In this document: one piece after another, positions 41,835 through 53,733 of the stretch
How positions within the stretch are numbered: the stretch's first letter is position 1
Layout: each line of letters begins with the position of its first letter
DNA from: Trichobilharzia regenti
Lineage: Eukaryota > Platyhelminthes > Trematoda > Strigeidida > Schistosomatidae
Assembly (NCBI GenBank): GCA_944472135.2
Contig: OX235262.1
Span: 27,079,362-27,143,361, forward strand
Reading direction: 5' to 3'
DNA length: 64,000 bases
Made by a program: the position numbers and the translations under genes
Notes under the pieces: generated by a model
The model's input: the letters and a program-made list of their open reading frames with translations, nothing else
What the model was told of the DNA's origin: nothing
The model's database searches: none

Positions 41835-42757
41835 TTGGACATGATGTGATTGTGTTCTCTGAGCTGGATCGTTAATTTGCGAGGCTTTCATTCCCCTACT
41901 CACTAGGCAACATCTTCAGCGCACACCTTAATTTGTTGAAGTCAGCTTTTAGATTTCTCCACGAGTTTATTAGTCACCTCTCATGGTGTGTGACCTAGAA
42001 CGGGACTCTTTGGTTGTTTTGTATGTTTTTACACACTCTAGGCTACTTGTGGTATTGGTACTGATAGTTCCCTTGACTTGAACTATGACCCTTTGTGTGT
42101 GAGATTTCCGTCTTATCTGTTTGTAAATTTTGTCTATCTTGATGTGTCCATTGATTAACGATTCACTGGAACACTAACTAGGCTTCTAAAAATTGGCTGG
42201 AATTCTTGGTGTTTCCAGTGTGTAATATTTGAACCTCGGTCGTCCCAATCGAATTGATGTTCGTGGTTGTCTGTATGTAGTGAGGCCATATGAAGGAGTA
42301 GATGTCATCATGTCTTTTGACGGGTAGCTTATGTTCATGTATACGAAGACGAAAGGGACATCCAATTTTTCCGATGTAATGTTTTTCGTAGTTGCCTAGT
42401 AGGACAATGAAAGCTTTGCGAATTAAGTATCCAGCACAGAAAACACAACTAAATCAAAAAAGTTTTGTGTTATATTTATACATATTATCCCTTACAAATG
42501 CTTTCGAACTGTAATTTGTTGATGTTATCAATTTAGTGTTATTTAAAACATTTACATTGTTTGTTAATAACAATAAATTCTTTAATTATTACGGATAGGT
42601 AACACTGTAGAATCTTATGAAGAAGTAATAGAATAGCATATGCTTTGTTCACCAATGACATATTTCAAATTAAAAAGCACAATGGCAATGACATGAAGGT
42701 TAGGAAACCACTAGCTTCAAACAATGGCACATACTAGCCAAACTGATGTAATCTCAA
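41835..42757 (-). mobile_element. PLE C block, copy 1 of a long duplicate
   Basis: On the minus strand 42390-42200 encodes NYEKHYIGKIGCPFRLRIHE, the nuclease start of PLE C. About 55 bp at 41840-41895 is the inverse of 42402-42455, giving terminal inverted repeats. A further 300 bp of AT-rich sequence to 42757 is shared with 63060-63405, so the repeat unit extends beyond the inverted repeats. Confidence 0.65.
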
Positions 42758-43079
42758 CACTGAACTGTGGTTTCATTCATTTGGGTATGGTTTAAACAGC
42801 AGTGTACCTGGTTGGCCTTAGCTAACACATCTGAATCGGTTCATATCAAACGAATTTTGGCTAGCTATTTGGATGAACTAGTTGACAAGTGGTTTTCCTC
42901 TGGCTACTTGTTCCAGTCAATTTTGTTTTACTGTCATCGTCACATTTATTGTTCAAGTAGATCCGATATATATATATATATATATACATATATGACGTGC
43001 TGAATATTTATGGTTTCCGAAGAGAACTGAAGCGGCGTCTCTCCTCACGCTGTACAATTTATGAAATAATTAACTTAAC
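42758..43079. other. Unassigned stretch with (TA)n
   Basis: An ORF of 78 codons (42767-43003) has no recognisable domain and ends in a TA microsatellite. Confidence 0.4.
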
Positions 43080-43285
43080 TTAACTGACAGAAGTTAGAAT
43101 TGATGGTCGGTTGGATTCCGTTCAAGTGTCTCAGTCATATACGAGCTCACATTGTAACCTGAAAGTCCTGAGTTCATTATCTGTAGGGATGGTAGGTGCG
43201 CAGGGATGAAGAGTAGCGGAATGAAATTAGTTTGTGGTCAAACTTGACATCAACCAAATCTCTACGAACTAACACTTAAAAATCT
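43080..43285 (+). mobile_element. SINE B, decayed
   Basis: ACAGAAGTTAGAATTGATGG, a changed tRNA-like region, GGTAGGTGCGCAGGGATGAA and a tail with CCAAATCTCTACGAAC. The hammerhead is lost. Confidence 0.55.
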
Positions 43286-43449
43286 GATGAATCTACGACG
43301 GCTTACGGTATTCGCCCGTTTTATTTGATCAAAATAAACGCGTTAAACAAATCTCAGTAAGTTTCTTTAAAAAAATTTTCTAGTTTTTCTAAAGCTGTTA
43401 CCAGTTTAGTCTGTAAAATGGTCGTGGAATAGTAGAAAGTAAATCTGAT

Positions 43450-43790
43450 ATATTTAAACCCAGTAATTATGACATTTTTTGCTTTTGTATATCGGCCGTA
43501 TGCAGCGTCAGGTTCAACTCTCTTCACGAAAGTGGAACTCATAAGTGACAGTGAAGCAGAAATTCCTGGAAACTGCCTTCCTAAATGTTTAAAAAAGATA
43601 TTTGAAGCAGCCACCTTACATATCACATTCTTTAACATACAATTAATCCAGTCTAACGTTAAGGATAAGATACCACTTTCGGCCATCTCAGTGTGTATTT
43701 ATGAATTCACTTGCTCGAGTGGAGCAAAGTATATTAGCCGTACGCAACGTCAAGTCCACAAACGTACTCTAGAACACTGTGCAGCTTAGT
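43450..43790 (+). mobile_element. Penelope-like element B, linker and EN start
   Basis: Encodes AATLHITFFNIQLIQSNVKD and CIYEFTCSSGAKYISRTQRQ (the nuclease C-x-C and YIG with changes to CSSG and YIS), stopping after VHKRTLEHC. The remaining nuclease is missing. Confidence 0.7.
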
Positions 43791-44141
43791 TCTTCGCTAT
43801 TTACGTCTTTTTCTTTGTTATATTTGTAGCGTTTTATTTAATATTAGAAGATACGGTGGAAAAATAGACAAGACACATTTAAGATGTAACATTTTTTTAT
43901 CTCAGCTTTTTGCCTTCAGTCAGTAGTTCTTAGAACAGTCCTGGCATAAATTTGAAGATGGTTGGTTTAAAGTACGCTTGATAACTGGCTAATCAAGCGT
44001 AATGAAAATAACTGATCTGAATCGAAATGCTCATTCAATACTATTTGAAACACTATCGATAAAAATGCAATTTTATGCAATTTTCTCCAGTGGTAGGACT
44101 GAACAAATGAAGAAAAATCATTGTAGAGAGTATACCGTCGA
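43791..44141. other. Unassigned stretch
   Basis: No recognised feature. Confidence 0.45.
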
Positions 44142-44330
44142 CTACCGATAGTTCAGCGATAGAATACTTGCCAGTTACGTTGGACGTTCAGGTTTGTTCG
44201 ATTCCCGGCCAACACAAACACACACAGACACACACTTAAACCTAATCGGTAGTAAGTTCAGGAAATAGAGAAGGTTGGCTGTAAGGCTAACAACTTCACT
44301 TTGTAAAAAAGACATAATACCATACAAACA
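44142..44330 (+). mobile_element. SINE C, decayed
   Basis: GTTCAGCGATAGAATACTTG (A-box-like), TGTTCGATTCCCGGCC (B box), a CACACA expansion, then the SINE C body. The 3' end is shortened. Confidence 0.55.
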
Positions 44331-44689
44331 AACTCAAGAAACGAAGGTAATAGAGTTATGTAATACCACTTTATTTAATTAGTCCTTTTCAACTGCCTAT
44401 GGTATTCTAGCTTGCATCTTCAAGGAACTAAATCAACGGCATTCTGTATTTATTTCATAAGTTGATTTAATTAGTGATTATTTCCAGCGAACTAATGCAA
44501 GATTGAAAGCTTGTCCCAGTGTTTAGGTCTCAAGAAGTGAGATATTAAAGATGGAAAGGAAAAGTGAATTCTTGTTGTTTTCTCGTGATTATCATTAACC
44601 AACTTTATTTGAGCATCTAAAACCCTATGTAAAATTATTAATTGAGCGGGAATTAGAATGAAGTATAAACCTGCAAACTCACTCGAGGA
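44331..44689. other. Unassigned stretch
   Basis: No recognised feature. Confidence 0.45.
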
Positions 44690-45245
44690 TAACCTCTATA
44701 TGCTAGGGGACCGTAATGATCAGGTAGACGGAATAATATAATTTACGAAATACCTCGCAATGACTATGAGGAAAACTATGTGGGTAAGGTTAGTAGATCC
44801 GGGGTAGTCATATTCTGTAGACATAAGAATTCAGCTAAGTGTAGAATGACTGACCCCACTGAGATCAATAATTCTGAGAAAAACTCAGCAATGGCAGTGA
44901 ATGCATTACCACGCACTAGTGTTAGACAAAGCCACAGATCTACAATGTTTACTAGTTTGAGGCAGAGACTGGTCACTGAATCCTTGTTCACAGGATCTAT
45001 ACTTAACACATAAAACAGGAATGATGTAACGCCGATAATATCTGTACGGAAACTATTGCTCCCCCTGAAAAAAGTCATAGGGAAGTTATGAAGTAGTGGG
45101 ACTACATAAAGGAGGTCTGAAAGTTATGTGAGTGCCTTAACATTATTACGAATAACAGAATGGTTCCTGAAAAACGTCATCAGTAAATTTTACTGCACCA
45201 GTATGTGTTTTTATCAAATAAATTTATCCTCTGATGGAATAAGAC
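44690..45245 (+). mobile_element. Penelope-like element D endonuclease and tail
   Basis: Encodes ENYVGKVSRSGVVIF, then HKNSAKCRMTDPTEINNSEK and RQRLVTESLFTGSILNT. This matches the PLE D nuclease seen at 36.3, 51.7 and 60.7 kb, with YIG changed to YVG. The tail to 45245 is shared with 36487-36590. Confidence 0.7.
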
Positions 45246-45450
45246 TTCAAGCTTGAACTTTGAAGTAGTAGTAGTGAGGGTCTTTTTTATGCGGTGATAT
45301 CACTAGCCTGATGCTTTCCTTTCTTGTTCTCTGAACTTCATACTGATTATGCCAGGTGTAGTAGTGTGTCCGCCAGGGATCGAACCCCAGACCACGTGCA
45401 GGTTTAGTGGACAAGATTCTATCAGTCAACCGCTGAAGCACCATATTCAC
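45246..45450 (-). mobile_element. SINE C, decayed
   Basis: Minus strand: GGTTCGATCCCTGGCGG (B-box region) and a changed body. The LINE B-like 3' end is missing. Confidence 0.55.
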
Positions 45451-45479
45451 ACAATCTATCTGAATAAATCTTTCGTATT

Positions 45480-45665
45480 ATAGGATTTCGTCATGAACTG
45501 ACATCGGTCAGAGAACCACTGGAAAACCTACATGCAGTACTGTTCCGTCGTAGTTTGGGACCGGCTCTTCATCAGTACACACCCACCACGAGGGTTCGAG
45601 TCGAGGACTTTGCGGTTAAAAGGTGAGCTCATAGACCATTCTCCAGTCACTGCGGCCCAATGCAA
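45480..45665 (-). mobile_element. SINE B copy
   Basis: Minus strand: CTCGAACCCTCG-type B box, GTGTACTG, ATGAAGA (core C3 to A), GCCGGTCCCAAACTACGAC, GGAACAGT, then the tail. Confidence 0.6.
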
Positions 45666-45706
45666 TGAACCTTTGTAATAATTAAATTGAAAGAAGAAAA
45701 GTAACA

Positions 45707-45931
45707 GTGCGTCATTGCCACAGTGGCTAGGAGGCTTGCCGACCATGCACAGGGTTCGATTCCCTGCTGATGCACTCCTTTACCTCGTTAAGCCAGAAAT
45801 AACAGCTGGTAAAGAGGAAAGGTTGGGCATGAAGCTAGCGACAGCATCCTGTGAAAATAAACACTGGTACAGAAACTTCAAACCTCTAGCTTGAAGGTCT
45901 TATGTTCCACGGGAACGTGAAGGAATAAAAA
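45707..45931 (+). mobile_element. SINE C, full length with 13-bp TSD
   Basis: AAGAAAAGTAACA occurs at 45694-45706 and 45932-45944. The body carries the B-box-like GGTTCGATTCCC and ends CTTATGTTCCACGGGAACGT. It is inserted next to a SINE B. Confidence 0.82.
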
Positions 45932-45944
45932 AAGAAAAGTAACA

Positions 45945-46829
45945 AGAGAAAGAAGAATGGAAGAAAAATGGCTGAAATTTTTTAATTTCAAAACAGCATC
46001 AAGAAAAATAAAACAAAACAAACCACAGTAACATGTTTATGTTATCATGTTTTTTTTCTTTTAAAGGAATAACGTGATATGACAATAATGTTTATAATCA
46101 TAAGTTTTTTTACTGCCTTTTCTCGTTTCATCTTTTCATGTGATAAAAAAGAAACCCGTTTTCCAAGTGGCTTCATCTCTTTCCTTTTTTCTCTTAACTT
46201 TTCTATTACATGTTCAAGCATATATATATATGTAAATTCATGGTCATTGGTTTACAGAAGGGTGAAAAGGAAATGAAAGAATCGAAGAAAACATGTACTT
46301 TTTGGTTATAGATATGCACATGTGTACTGTGTTTGTAGCGTTATGATTGTCAAGTTTAAATTTCACATTAATATACTTTACTATGGTGATAATGATGGTG
46401 AAAGCTTATATTCTTATAAAAGGTTTGATTTCAATTCGTTTGTAATGGTTGATTAAAACAAAAACATAATAAAATAAAAACAACAACATATCTGTTTGCA
46501 ATGAATAATTTAAGTAACATTTCTTTCTTTGTTTTTTGTTTCATAGATAAATATTTCTGTACATAAGACTACTTGTTGGTAATCATCTGTTCAATGATCA
46601 ATGTTATACATTTCAAGTGTTCAATGCTAAATAAAGTAATTCAGAATCAATTGAAGATAAGGATTATTTTCTATTTGGTGGTGATGCACTCAGTCAGTTA
46701 TATCGAATTAATTAATAATAAATTAGAGTTGTTATGATTTTTAGAAAGATGGGTATGTGTTGAACCAAAGGAAGGACACTAGAAGAACTGAACTTTATAG
46801 ATTATTTATCTCTAATGCCATATACTTTT
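45945..46829. other. Unassigned AT-rich stretch
   Basis: An ORF at 46079-46276 is hydrophobic and low-complexity with no known domain. No element boundaries were seen. Confidence 0.4.
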
Positions 46830-46945
46830 GAAGATCTACAGCGCGAAAATTAACAATTTGGTAGAAGAGGCAAGCAGAGTAGAGAGGACTTCAGCTGAAC
46901 ATAGAGAAGACAAAAGTGATGAAGACGCCCAACCGACAAAAACCA
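46830..46945 (+). mobile_element. LINE B internal scrap
   Basis: NLVEEASRVERTSAEHREDK corresponds to the LINE B segment after the FADD box, with stops around it. Confidence 0.5.
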
Positions 46946-46959
46946 GATACCATCATTAC

Positions 46960-47690
46960 TATGTTATTATTATTGTTCCAGTGGGTCCCGAACGGAACAT
47001 AGGGCTTCAACAACACATCTCCACTTTATTCTGTTTTCCCTCCTCATTTTTAGCTGACCGCATCATCTCTCATCTTCTACAACTTATATGATCTCATCCA
47101 TGTCACCCTCGGACCAACGCTCAACTCGTCGTTTCCCCTTTGGGTTCCATTCCACTAATGGCATGGTGCACGATGTCACTCGATGGTCTCCTCAATATGT
47201 GTCCAGTCCACCTCCATTTTCTCCTACATATTTGTTGAGTGATCGGCTTTTAGTTGGTTTGTTCCCAGCCAGAGTTTCTTATTGCTATTTCTTTCTGACT
47301 TGTTACTTGACCTCCGAATGGAGTTAGAGAAGGCGACTGTTGGTCAAAGCCTTTAGCCAGCTTCTGGAAATGCTTTAAGTGATTTTCTGGCCAAGTTTCT
47401 GACCCATATAGAATAACTGATTTAACATTAATGTTGAAAACCCAAATCCTGTTACTCATGCTGATTGGAAAAGATTTCCAGACTGCTTTCAGAGTGATGA
47501 AGGTTTGTTAGGCCTTCCTGATTTTGTTTTTGACATCTTCATCCATGCCATCTGCCTGTAATTGAAAAGATGCTGCTTAAATAGTTGAAGGAAGTAACCT
47601 GTGTCAAATTTCCCCAGTTGATAGTGACTAGTGCTGGTTGGTCATGTTGGTTGGTTGGTTATCTGCTCTTGGAGTACTCTTACCTTATTC
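46960..47690 (-). mobile_element. LINE B 3' half
   Basis: The left end is the reverse complement of the 3' terminus (TTCCAGTGGGTCCCGAACGG). On the minus strand SNRIWVFNINVKSVILYGSE is readable near 47400-47459. Frameshifts are frequent. Confidence 0.7.
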
Positions 47691-48217
47691 TCTTTCCTAT
47701 TTATCACCGAACCACCAGCATTCAAATTTTGTCAATGAAAAACGGATTGTCATCTGATTAATAATGGTCGCATCATTGGTTAGTCAATAAAGGAGGATAA
47801 AATATTAAAAAGTCTAAGGAAACCATTCATGTCAATCAGTAATGGATATCAGTCAGATTAAAGTTATCTAAACAATGGAAGGCCGTTTGGATAAGTCTGG
47901 GTGGCAGTTCAGCAGCAGTATACTCAGTTTGACTCATTTCAGAAAGCCTAATATATTCACACCAGCCCAATATCAGTTAGCTACCTGGCAGAACTAGTAA
48001 TATTACTGGCTGATATGTGTTCTCTCTAACTACTGATACCTATCAGTAGTATACAGGGTCAATATTGTTATGCAGAGTTAACGTGTAGCGAATATCCACT
48101 TTCATGAATTCCCTATGTGAAAACTAGTAACATATTCATTCTTATAAGTTCAGGTGGTAACAGTCAATGGTTGATAGCTTGTCATTATATATATATATAT
48201 TATCGCCAGTGATTTAT
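47691..48217. other. Unassigned stretch
   Basis: No recognised feature; short (TA)n near 48190. Confidence 0.45.
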
Positions 48218-48420
48218 TTTGTTTATTTTTATTTTATTTATTTTGATTACAGCCTGAATCCACACCGTATTTTCGGTACAAGTATGGAATTTTCAGCATG
48301 TGATATCGGTAGCCCAAATTTTGCAGGCCGACCATAGATATCGGGTGTGCGTCTGCAGGGGATCGAACCCCGGACCATGTGGTCGGCGAGAGTCCTAACC
48401 ACTGTGCCGCCAACGCATTA
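48218..48420 (-). mobile_element. SINE D, second copy
   Basis: Closely matches 38500-38695; minus-strand head with GGTTCGATCCCCTGCAG and the same body and A-rich tail. Confidence 0.75.
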
Positions 48421-48489
48421 TCTTCCTGATTGCAGTTGACTGGATAATACGACAGACAACGGGGGAAATGGGGAAACAGGCATAAAATG

Positions 48490-49360
48490 GACTCACACAA
48501 AAAACTTGGAGGATCTGGACTTCGCCGATGATCCATGTCTGATTTCCCACAAACTGGAAGATATGCAAGTGAAAGGCAACAAGCTGGCAGAAGAAGCATC
48601 AAAGGTAGGAATTCAGGTGAACATAGATAAAACAGAGGTGATGAAGATTCCTGGCCAACACCAACAGCAACAACCACAACAGACAACAATCAGCCAGCAT
48701 AAATGGGAGGAACCTGAGAGAAACAACCTCCTTTACCTACCGACCTGGGAAGCATCGTTTCACCTACAGGCGGAGCTGACGAGGATATCAAAGCGAGGAT
48801 CGGGAAAGCAAGACAAGCTTTCATTACTCTCAAGTCTGTGTGGAGAGCAACAGCACTCATCAGCAAAAATAAGATCCGGATTTTCAACTCCAATGTGAAG
48901 TCAGTGCTACTTTACGGATCAGAGACTTGGCGCATCATAAAGAGCATCTTCAACAAACTACAGACCTTCATTAACAGCTATCTACGCTCAATACTCAAGA
49001 TCAGATGGCCAGCGGGCCTGAAAAGATCAGAAACACGGATCTCTGGCAATGAGTGAACCAACCAGGAACCGATTGTGAAACAAATAAGCAGGAAAAAATG
49101 GAGATGGATTGGCTGGCCATCCTCTGAGGAAACAAACTGCCAAGTGACATCACTAGACAAGTCATTGCTCGAGTGGAACCAGGCCGAAAGGGAAGAGGCG
49201 AGTTGGTCGTCAGTGCAAGGGTTACTTGGAGGTGGTCATGTGGGGAGGAGATGAAAGCATGTGGGCAGACTTGGAGCGGGGTGAAAAGTTGGCAGAAAAC
49301 AGAAGGCAATGGAGACGCGCAGCTGAAGCCCTATGTTCCTCTAGGAATTAAAGGATATAA
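48490..49360 (+). mobile_element. LINE B C-terminal half, well readable
   Basis: Encodes LEDLDFADDPCLISHKLEDM, LAEEASKVGIQVNIDKTEVM, then after frameshifts SKNKIRIFNSNVKSVLLYGS, NSYLRSILKIRWP and RKKWRWIGWPSSEETN. The 3' end reads GCCCTATGTTCCTCTAGGAA. This shows the order RT FADD box, YLGS-like region, LLYGSETW block and WIGH-like block of the family. Confidence 0.8.
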
Positions 49361-49559
49361 TATATATATATGCATGTATACATACAGATAACTGTGTAAA
49401 GAAATGAGAGAAGTGCTAGGAAAGACAATATACAGTTCCACTACACATTGTCAACTTAACAAGTTGCAGGTGAAAGAGACCTTAAAATACTGTGCCAGAT
49501 AACAAGATCGCTATCCGGGAAGAGATTAACTTAAATGAAATTAATGAAGGAAACGTAAT
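49361..49559. other. Unassigned spacer
   Basis: No recognised feature. Confidence 0.4.
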
Positions 49560-50830
49560 TATCAAAGGAAGGTAACAAAGTAAGCGTTGGACTGATCACT
49601 TTATAGGAGTCCTGAAGCGACCATCGCCCGCAACTCGTCCGGAACTACCAGCAAAAGCTCATGACAGTGAACAGCAGTCCTCCGATAGTGGGATAAATCC
49701 TGAATGGCATGAGGTTACTGAAAGCCAGTTTGGAGGGTAGCATGATTAGACGGAATTCCTTCAGAAGTACTTGAAATAGATTCACAGACATCAGCGGGTA
49801 TTTTCGAACCACTATTCCAGAAGGTATGGAAGAAAGGCGAGGTACCCACAGAGTGGAGGAAAGGTTAGTTTTTCAAATGACCAAAGGGAGGTGGCCTATG
49901 TCTTTGCAGGAAGTGGTGCAGAATCATGCTCCTTTCTACACTCTGTAGAGGGACTTAAAGATACTTTGGATACAAGGACAATCTGAGTTCAGAAAAAGAG
50001 GATCAAAATAAAAACCTACACGTCACCATCAAACAGTGCATGTATTAACGGTCAGCCTTTAACCTCAACCTCATTGACTTTGTAAAGGACTTCACCAGCG
50101 TCAACCGAGAAGTGATTTTGAAACTGTCTTAACACTACGGAATACTCAAACCCTTGACAACATCATTCAAGAGTGATATGATGCCACTTGTCAAACAATT
50201 CACAACAGAAAGTTGAACGTAGCCTATAAAGTGAAGACAGGAGTAAGACAAGGTTGTATACTATCAACAATGATATTTCTGACTGTGATTGCTGCAGGCT
50301 GTGCTAAGCAAGAAAAATGGCATAAGTTGGACCTGCAAGACGACTCTAGAAGATATAGACTTCATGGATGATCTGTGTCTCATGCCTCAAAAACTCAGAG
50401 ATCTACAGTGAAAAAAAACCAGAAGCTGGATGAAAAGAGAGAAGTGATGAAGATACCTAAAGAATAATAATAAGCGTCAGTTATTAAAGATGGGAGAGAT
50501 TCGAAAGAGGTAACTTCTTTCACTTATCTGGCTAGGCAGCATCGTTTCAAGTACAGGCGACACACATGAAGGTATTGAAGCCAGAATCGGAAAAGCAAGA
50601 TAGACCTTCGTCGTTCTAAAATCAAATGCAATCAGGGTGTAGAACAAGATCTGAAGTTTCAACAGCAATGTTAAGTCATTTATTCCATGTGGTTCAGAGA
50701 CTTGGTGAGCTCATCACGGATAGCATTTACAACAAGCTGTAGACTTTCAATAGCAGCTACCTTCTCATGTTACTAAAGATCAGATGAACATTTAACAATT
50801 TCGAGAGTCTAATTCCATTGTATCCACTCT
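49560..50830 (+). mobile_element. LINE B RT region, decayed
   Basis: RWTDHFIGVLKRPSPATRPE, then VWKKGEVPTEWRKG, FRKRGSK-type sequence, VKTGVRQGCILSTMIFLTVI (RT box with GVRQGC) and a changed FADD region (DSRRYRLHG) can be followed with many stops. It covers the part of the RT upstream of the copy at 48490. Confidence 0.7.
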
Positions 50831-51227
50831 CAAAGATCCCTAACACCTGTATCTGATATCTTCACCTTCCTTCGCCTAATCTTTAGTGTTCTTCTAATCC
50901 TTGGACTAACTAGTAAACTGGTGAACTTGTGAACTAGAAAAGGCTGCAGTACATTTAAGAGGACAAGTATTGTTGACATCAGGTGCAGACTGTTAGGTAA
51001 GTAGAGCACGCTGATCTATGAGGCTGAGAATAGTCTCCACCTGAGCCTCTATCTCTCTCTCAACAGGCAGTTGTGGCTGAAGTACATATACAAAGTGAAA
51101 CATACCACGGATTCATAGACTTGTTTACTATTGTTCAGATTCAGTTAGGAGCTGTATGCATAAGATTCATGTGATGTTAGGAACTTATATTTGGTAACTT
51201 TAAATGATTTCGTTATCATTATTATTA
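50831..51227. other. Unassigned stretch
   Basis: No recognised feature. Confidence 0.45.
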
Positions 51228-51440
51228 TATTATTATTGTTCCCTTGGGTTTCTAGTGCAACATAGGGCTTTAACTGCACGTCTCCATTTGCTTCTGTCTT
51301 CTGCTGTAGTGTGAAGAGGAGTTGGGACAGTATGGACTAACATGGATGCAGGTGAAAAGTACAGCAGAAGGAAGACAGAAGTAAGTGGAGCCGTGCACTT
51401 GAAGCCCTATGTTCCACTAGTAACCCAAGGGAACAATAAT
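51228..51440. mobile_element. LINE B 3' ends in inverted arrangement
   Basis: 51228-51312 is the reverse complement of the LINE B 3' end, and 51330-51440 is the same end in forward orientation. Tails of (AAT)n are at both outsides. The arms pair over about 85 bp. Confidence 0.65.
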
Positions 51441-51579
51441 AATACTAGTGTTATGAATAAATGTAATATGATAAGAATTAAGACGAGTGTTGTTAGTCAA
51501 TAAGATGGGAAATAAGATGTTTTTGTAGTGCAATAAATAACTTGTTAGAGTTTTATAATGGACACTGAAATGAATTTTA

Positions 51580-51770
51580 ACATTATTTATTATTCTCTGA
51601 TTTGACTGGTGATAATAATATCTTCCATATCTCTCGTATTTGCGTTGATTCACTTGTATTGCATGTATTGGGTGTAGAGTCGATGAATAAGGATTCAGCA
51701 ATCAGTCTCTCTCTCTCTCCCCTGATCTGTACTAGTTTTTGGAATTTTGACTCTGTCCAACCCACCCTAT
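51580..51770 (-). mobile_element. Penelope-like element D, EN C-terminus
   Basis: The minus strand encodes RERLIAESLFIDSTPNTCNT and STQIREIWKILLSP, open for 60 codons. This is the cleanest readable end of the PLE D nuclease in the window. Confidence 0.65.
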
Positions 51771-52499
51771 TGTGTGGTTGTGTGTTAATGCATGCAGTGC
51801 GATTGCTAAGCTTTTCCTAAATTATTTATCAGTCATTCTAACCTTAACTAAATTCTTATCCTCTAACAATCTGAATATTCCGATCTACTAGTTTGACCTA
51901 CGTAGCTGACTTAACTCACAGTCATTGCAAGGTTATTTTGTAAATTATTTTGTTTAATTGGGTTAACCAAAAGGTTCCTTTAACCTACAGAGCTTGTTCC
52001 TGGATGAGTCTGTAGGCTTAAATGTCATCCTAATTCCTACTTTATTAAGAATCTTACATAGAGTCTCAGATGTCCCGTCCTGATGTTGTAAAATGGTAGA
52101 TGCCTTATATTCTTTCTTACTTATGTTATCATTATACTAATTTCACAATTATTTTTATTTTACTTTTGACCTGTTTTGATCTTCTTAATGAATTATGTAG
52201 GGTAGTTATTCAACACTAACGCTTCTTCTTCTTATTTTGTCTGGTTCATTTATTAATTTAGGTTTTTGGTGTATCGAGTTGTATAATATTTGTCTCAGAC
52301 TGATTGTCCTAATACACTTGTACTCTTTTATGCTGCTGTCTGCATTCTTTCAGGACACCAAACCTTTTTATGTCCGTTAATATCATGAATTAATTAGACC
52401 CTCCTTATTCATCTTTTTTATGTTGTTTGTATGTTAGACTTTAAATAAACGATAAACTTCAGTAGATGCTTTAAAAAAATAGTCCTGTGTTTTATCACA
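51771..52499. other. Unassigned AT-rich stretch
   Basis: No recognised feature. Confidence 0.45.
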
Positions 52500-52740
52500 C
52501 CATCTCGTATGATAATGCTTTCCTTTGTGTTACAAGTACAACATAGGGCTTCAAGCTTTGAAGTGTCAGTAGCGATGATACCACTATTTCTACGATGCAC
52601 ACTAGCTAGTCTTACATTCAGTCTTCGCTGCATTCTGGGTATACTATCTGCTCGGTGAGGTTTTCCAGGTGCGTCCGTATGGAATCGAACTTGGACCACT
52701 TTATTCGCTGGAGGGCATTCTACTACTGAACACAACGTGG
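52500..52740 (-). mobile_element. SINE C, decayed
   Basis: The left end (TTCCTTTGTGTTACAAGTAC, ATAGGGCTTCAAGC) is the reverse of the SINE C 3' end; the head has GGTCCAAGTTCGATTCC. TSD not clear. Confidence 0.6.
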
Positions 52741-52829
52741 TATATTCATTTAGGTTTTTCTTATTGTTATTTTTGTGATACGACTGTAACAACTTTGAAT
52801 GATTCGAACAAAGAAAGAGGAAACATTGG

Positions 52830-52878
52830 CGCAGAATAATTTGAATCCATTTTATTTCGTTGGTTCTCATCAGCTGCA
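52830..52878 (-). ncRNA. Hammerhead ribozyme, left arm of the fold-back PLE
   Basis: On the minus strand: CTGATGA (52867-52873), GAAA (52855-52858) and the ATT/CTGC end. It is the mirror copy of the motif at 55931-55979. Confidence 0.75.
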
Positions 52879-53006
52879 TACAACCTGAATTCTTTAATAA
52901 AATGAAAATGTATACTTTTAACAAACTTTCGTCCATTAGCAAGCATATTGTCAGAGAGTCATAGTGAAATAAGATATTGCAATTTACAGGGTGTCTAAGG
53001 TGTTAA

Positions 53007-53037
<31 letters not shown>

Positions 53038-53197
53038 CTTGTCAGAGAGAAGTTTCTTGAAAAAATTAATTAGCAGTTGTGTTGTTGGGGTGGTAAAAAG
53101 AGAAAATTAGCATTAGTTAAGTAATCAGATAGGAGAAAATCAAAATTTAAAATTTCAGTGCACATGAGGTCAGATGAGAAGTTGATGATGTAATACA

Positions 53198-53425
53198 GTG
53201 AGCAGAACTCGGAAGATCAAGAAGGGACCGAAGTGTTTAAGCTCTTCAATTGCTAAACACCTGATTGACGCAGGACACCGAGGAGATGTGCTGGAATCAT
53301 TCAAAATAATTAACAGACAAAGTACCTCTAGTCTTCTCAGGTTTGCTGAAGCTATAGCAATAAAACGATTGAAGCCTGACTTATGTGTCCAAAAAGAATC
53401 CGTTGTAGAACTTCAATTACCCTAG
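53198..53425 (+). pseudogene. PLE endonuclease C-terminal fragment
   Basis: 75 codons encode SSSIAKHLIDAGHRGDVLES and RFAEAIAIKRLKPDLCVQKE, ending ELQLP and TAG. This is the second half of the GIY-YIG nuclease. The YIG half is replaced by the inverted tail. Confidence 0.8.
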
Positions 53426-53733
53426 TGACCCACTTCTTAGTAACTTTTTGTTTTCTAATTTTGTTAACTTATCTTTTCCCTCCCCCAGTATCTCTCACTT
53501 GACTCCCTTAAGAGATAACTTCTCTTGATCTTCTGAGTTCTGCTCACTGTATTACATCATCAACTTCTCATCTGACCTCATGTGCACTGAAATTTTAAAT
53601 TTTGATTTTCTCCTATCTGATTACTTAACTAATGCTAATTTTCTCTTTTTACCACCCCAACAACACAACTGCTAATTAATTTTTCAAGAAACTTCTCTCT
53701 GACAAGATATATATATATATATATATATATTTA

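Noticed and set aside
41835..41900. CTGAAGA and GAAA near the PLE C inverted repeat, suggesting a hammerhead
   Set aside because: Stems I and II do not pair properly and no good cleavage triplet follows at the right distance; the other copies do not preserve the core.
42767..43003. ORF of 78 codons as a host gene
   Set aside because: No known domain, it ends in a TA microsatellite, and it lies among repeats.
46830..47690. LINE B plus and minus pieces as one twin-primed insertion
   Set aside because: The plus piece lies beyond the 3' tail of the minus piece, which twin priming does not produce; they are treated as separate fragments.
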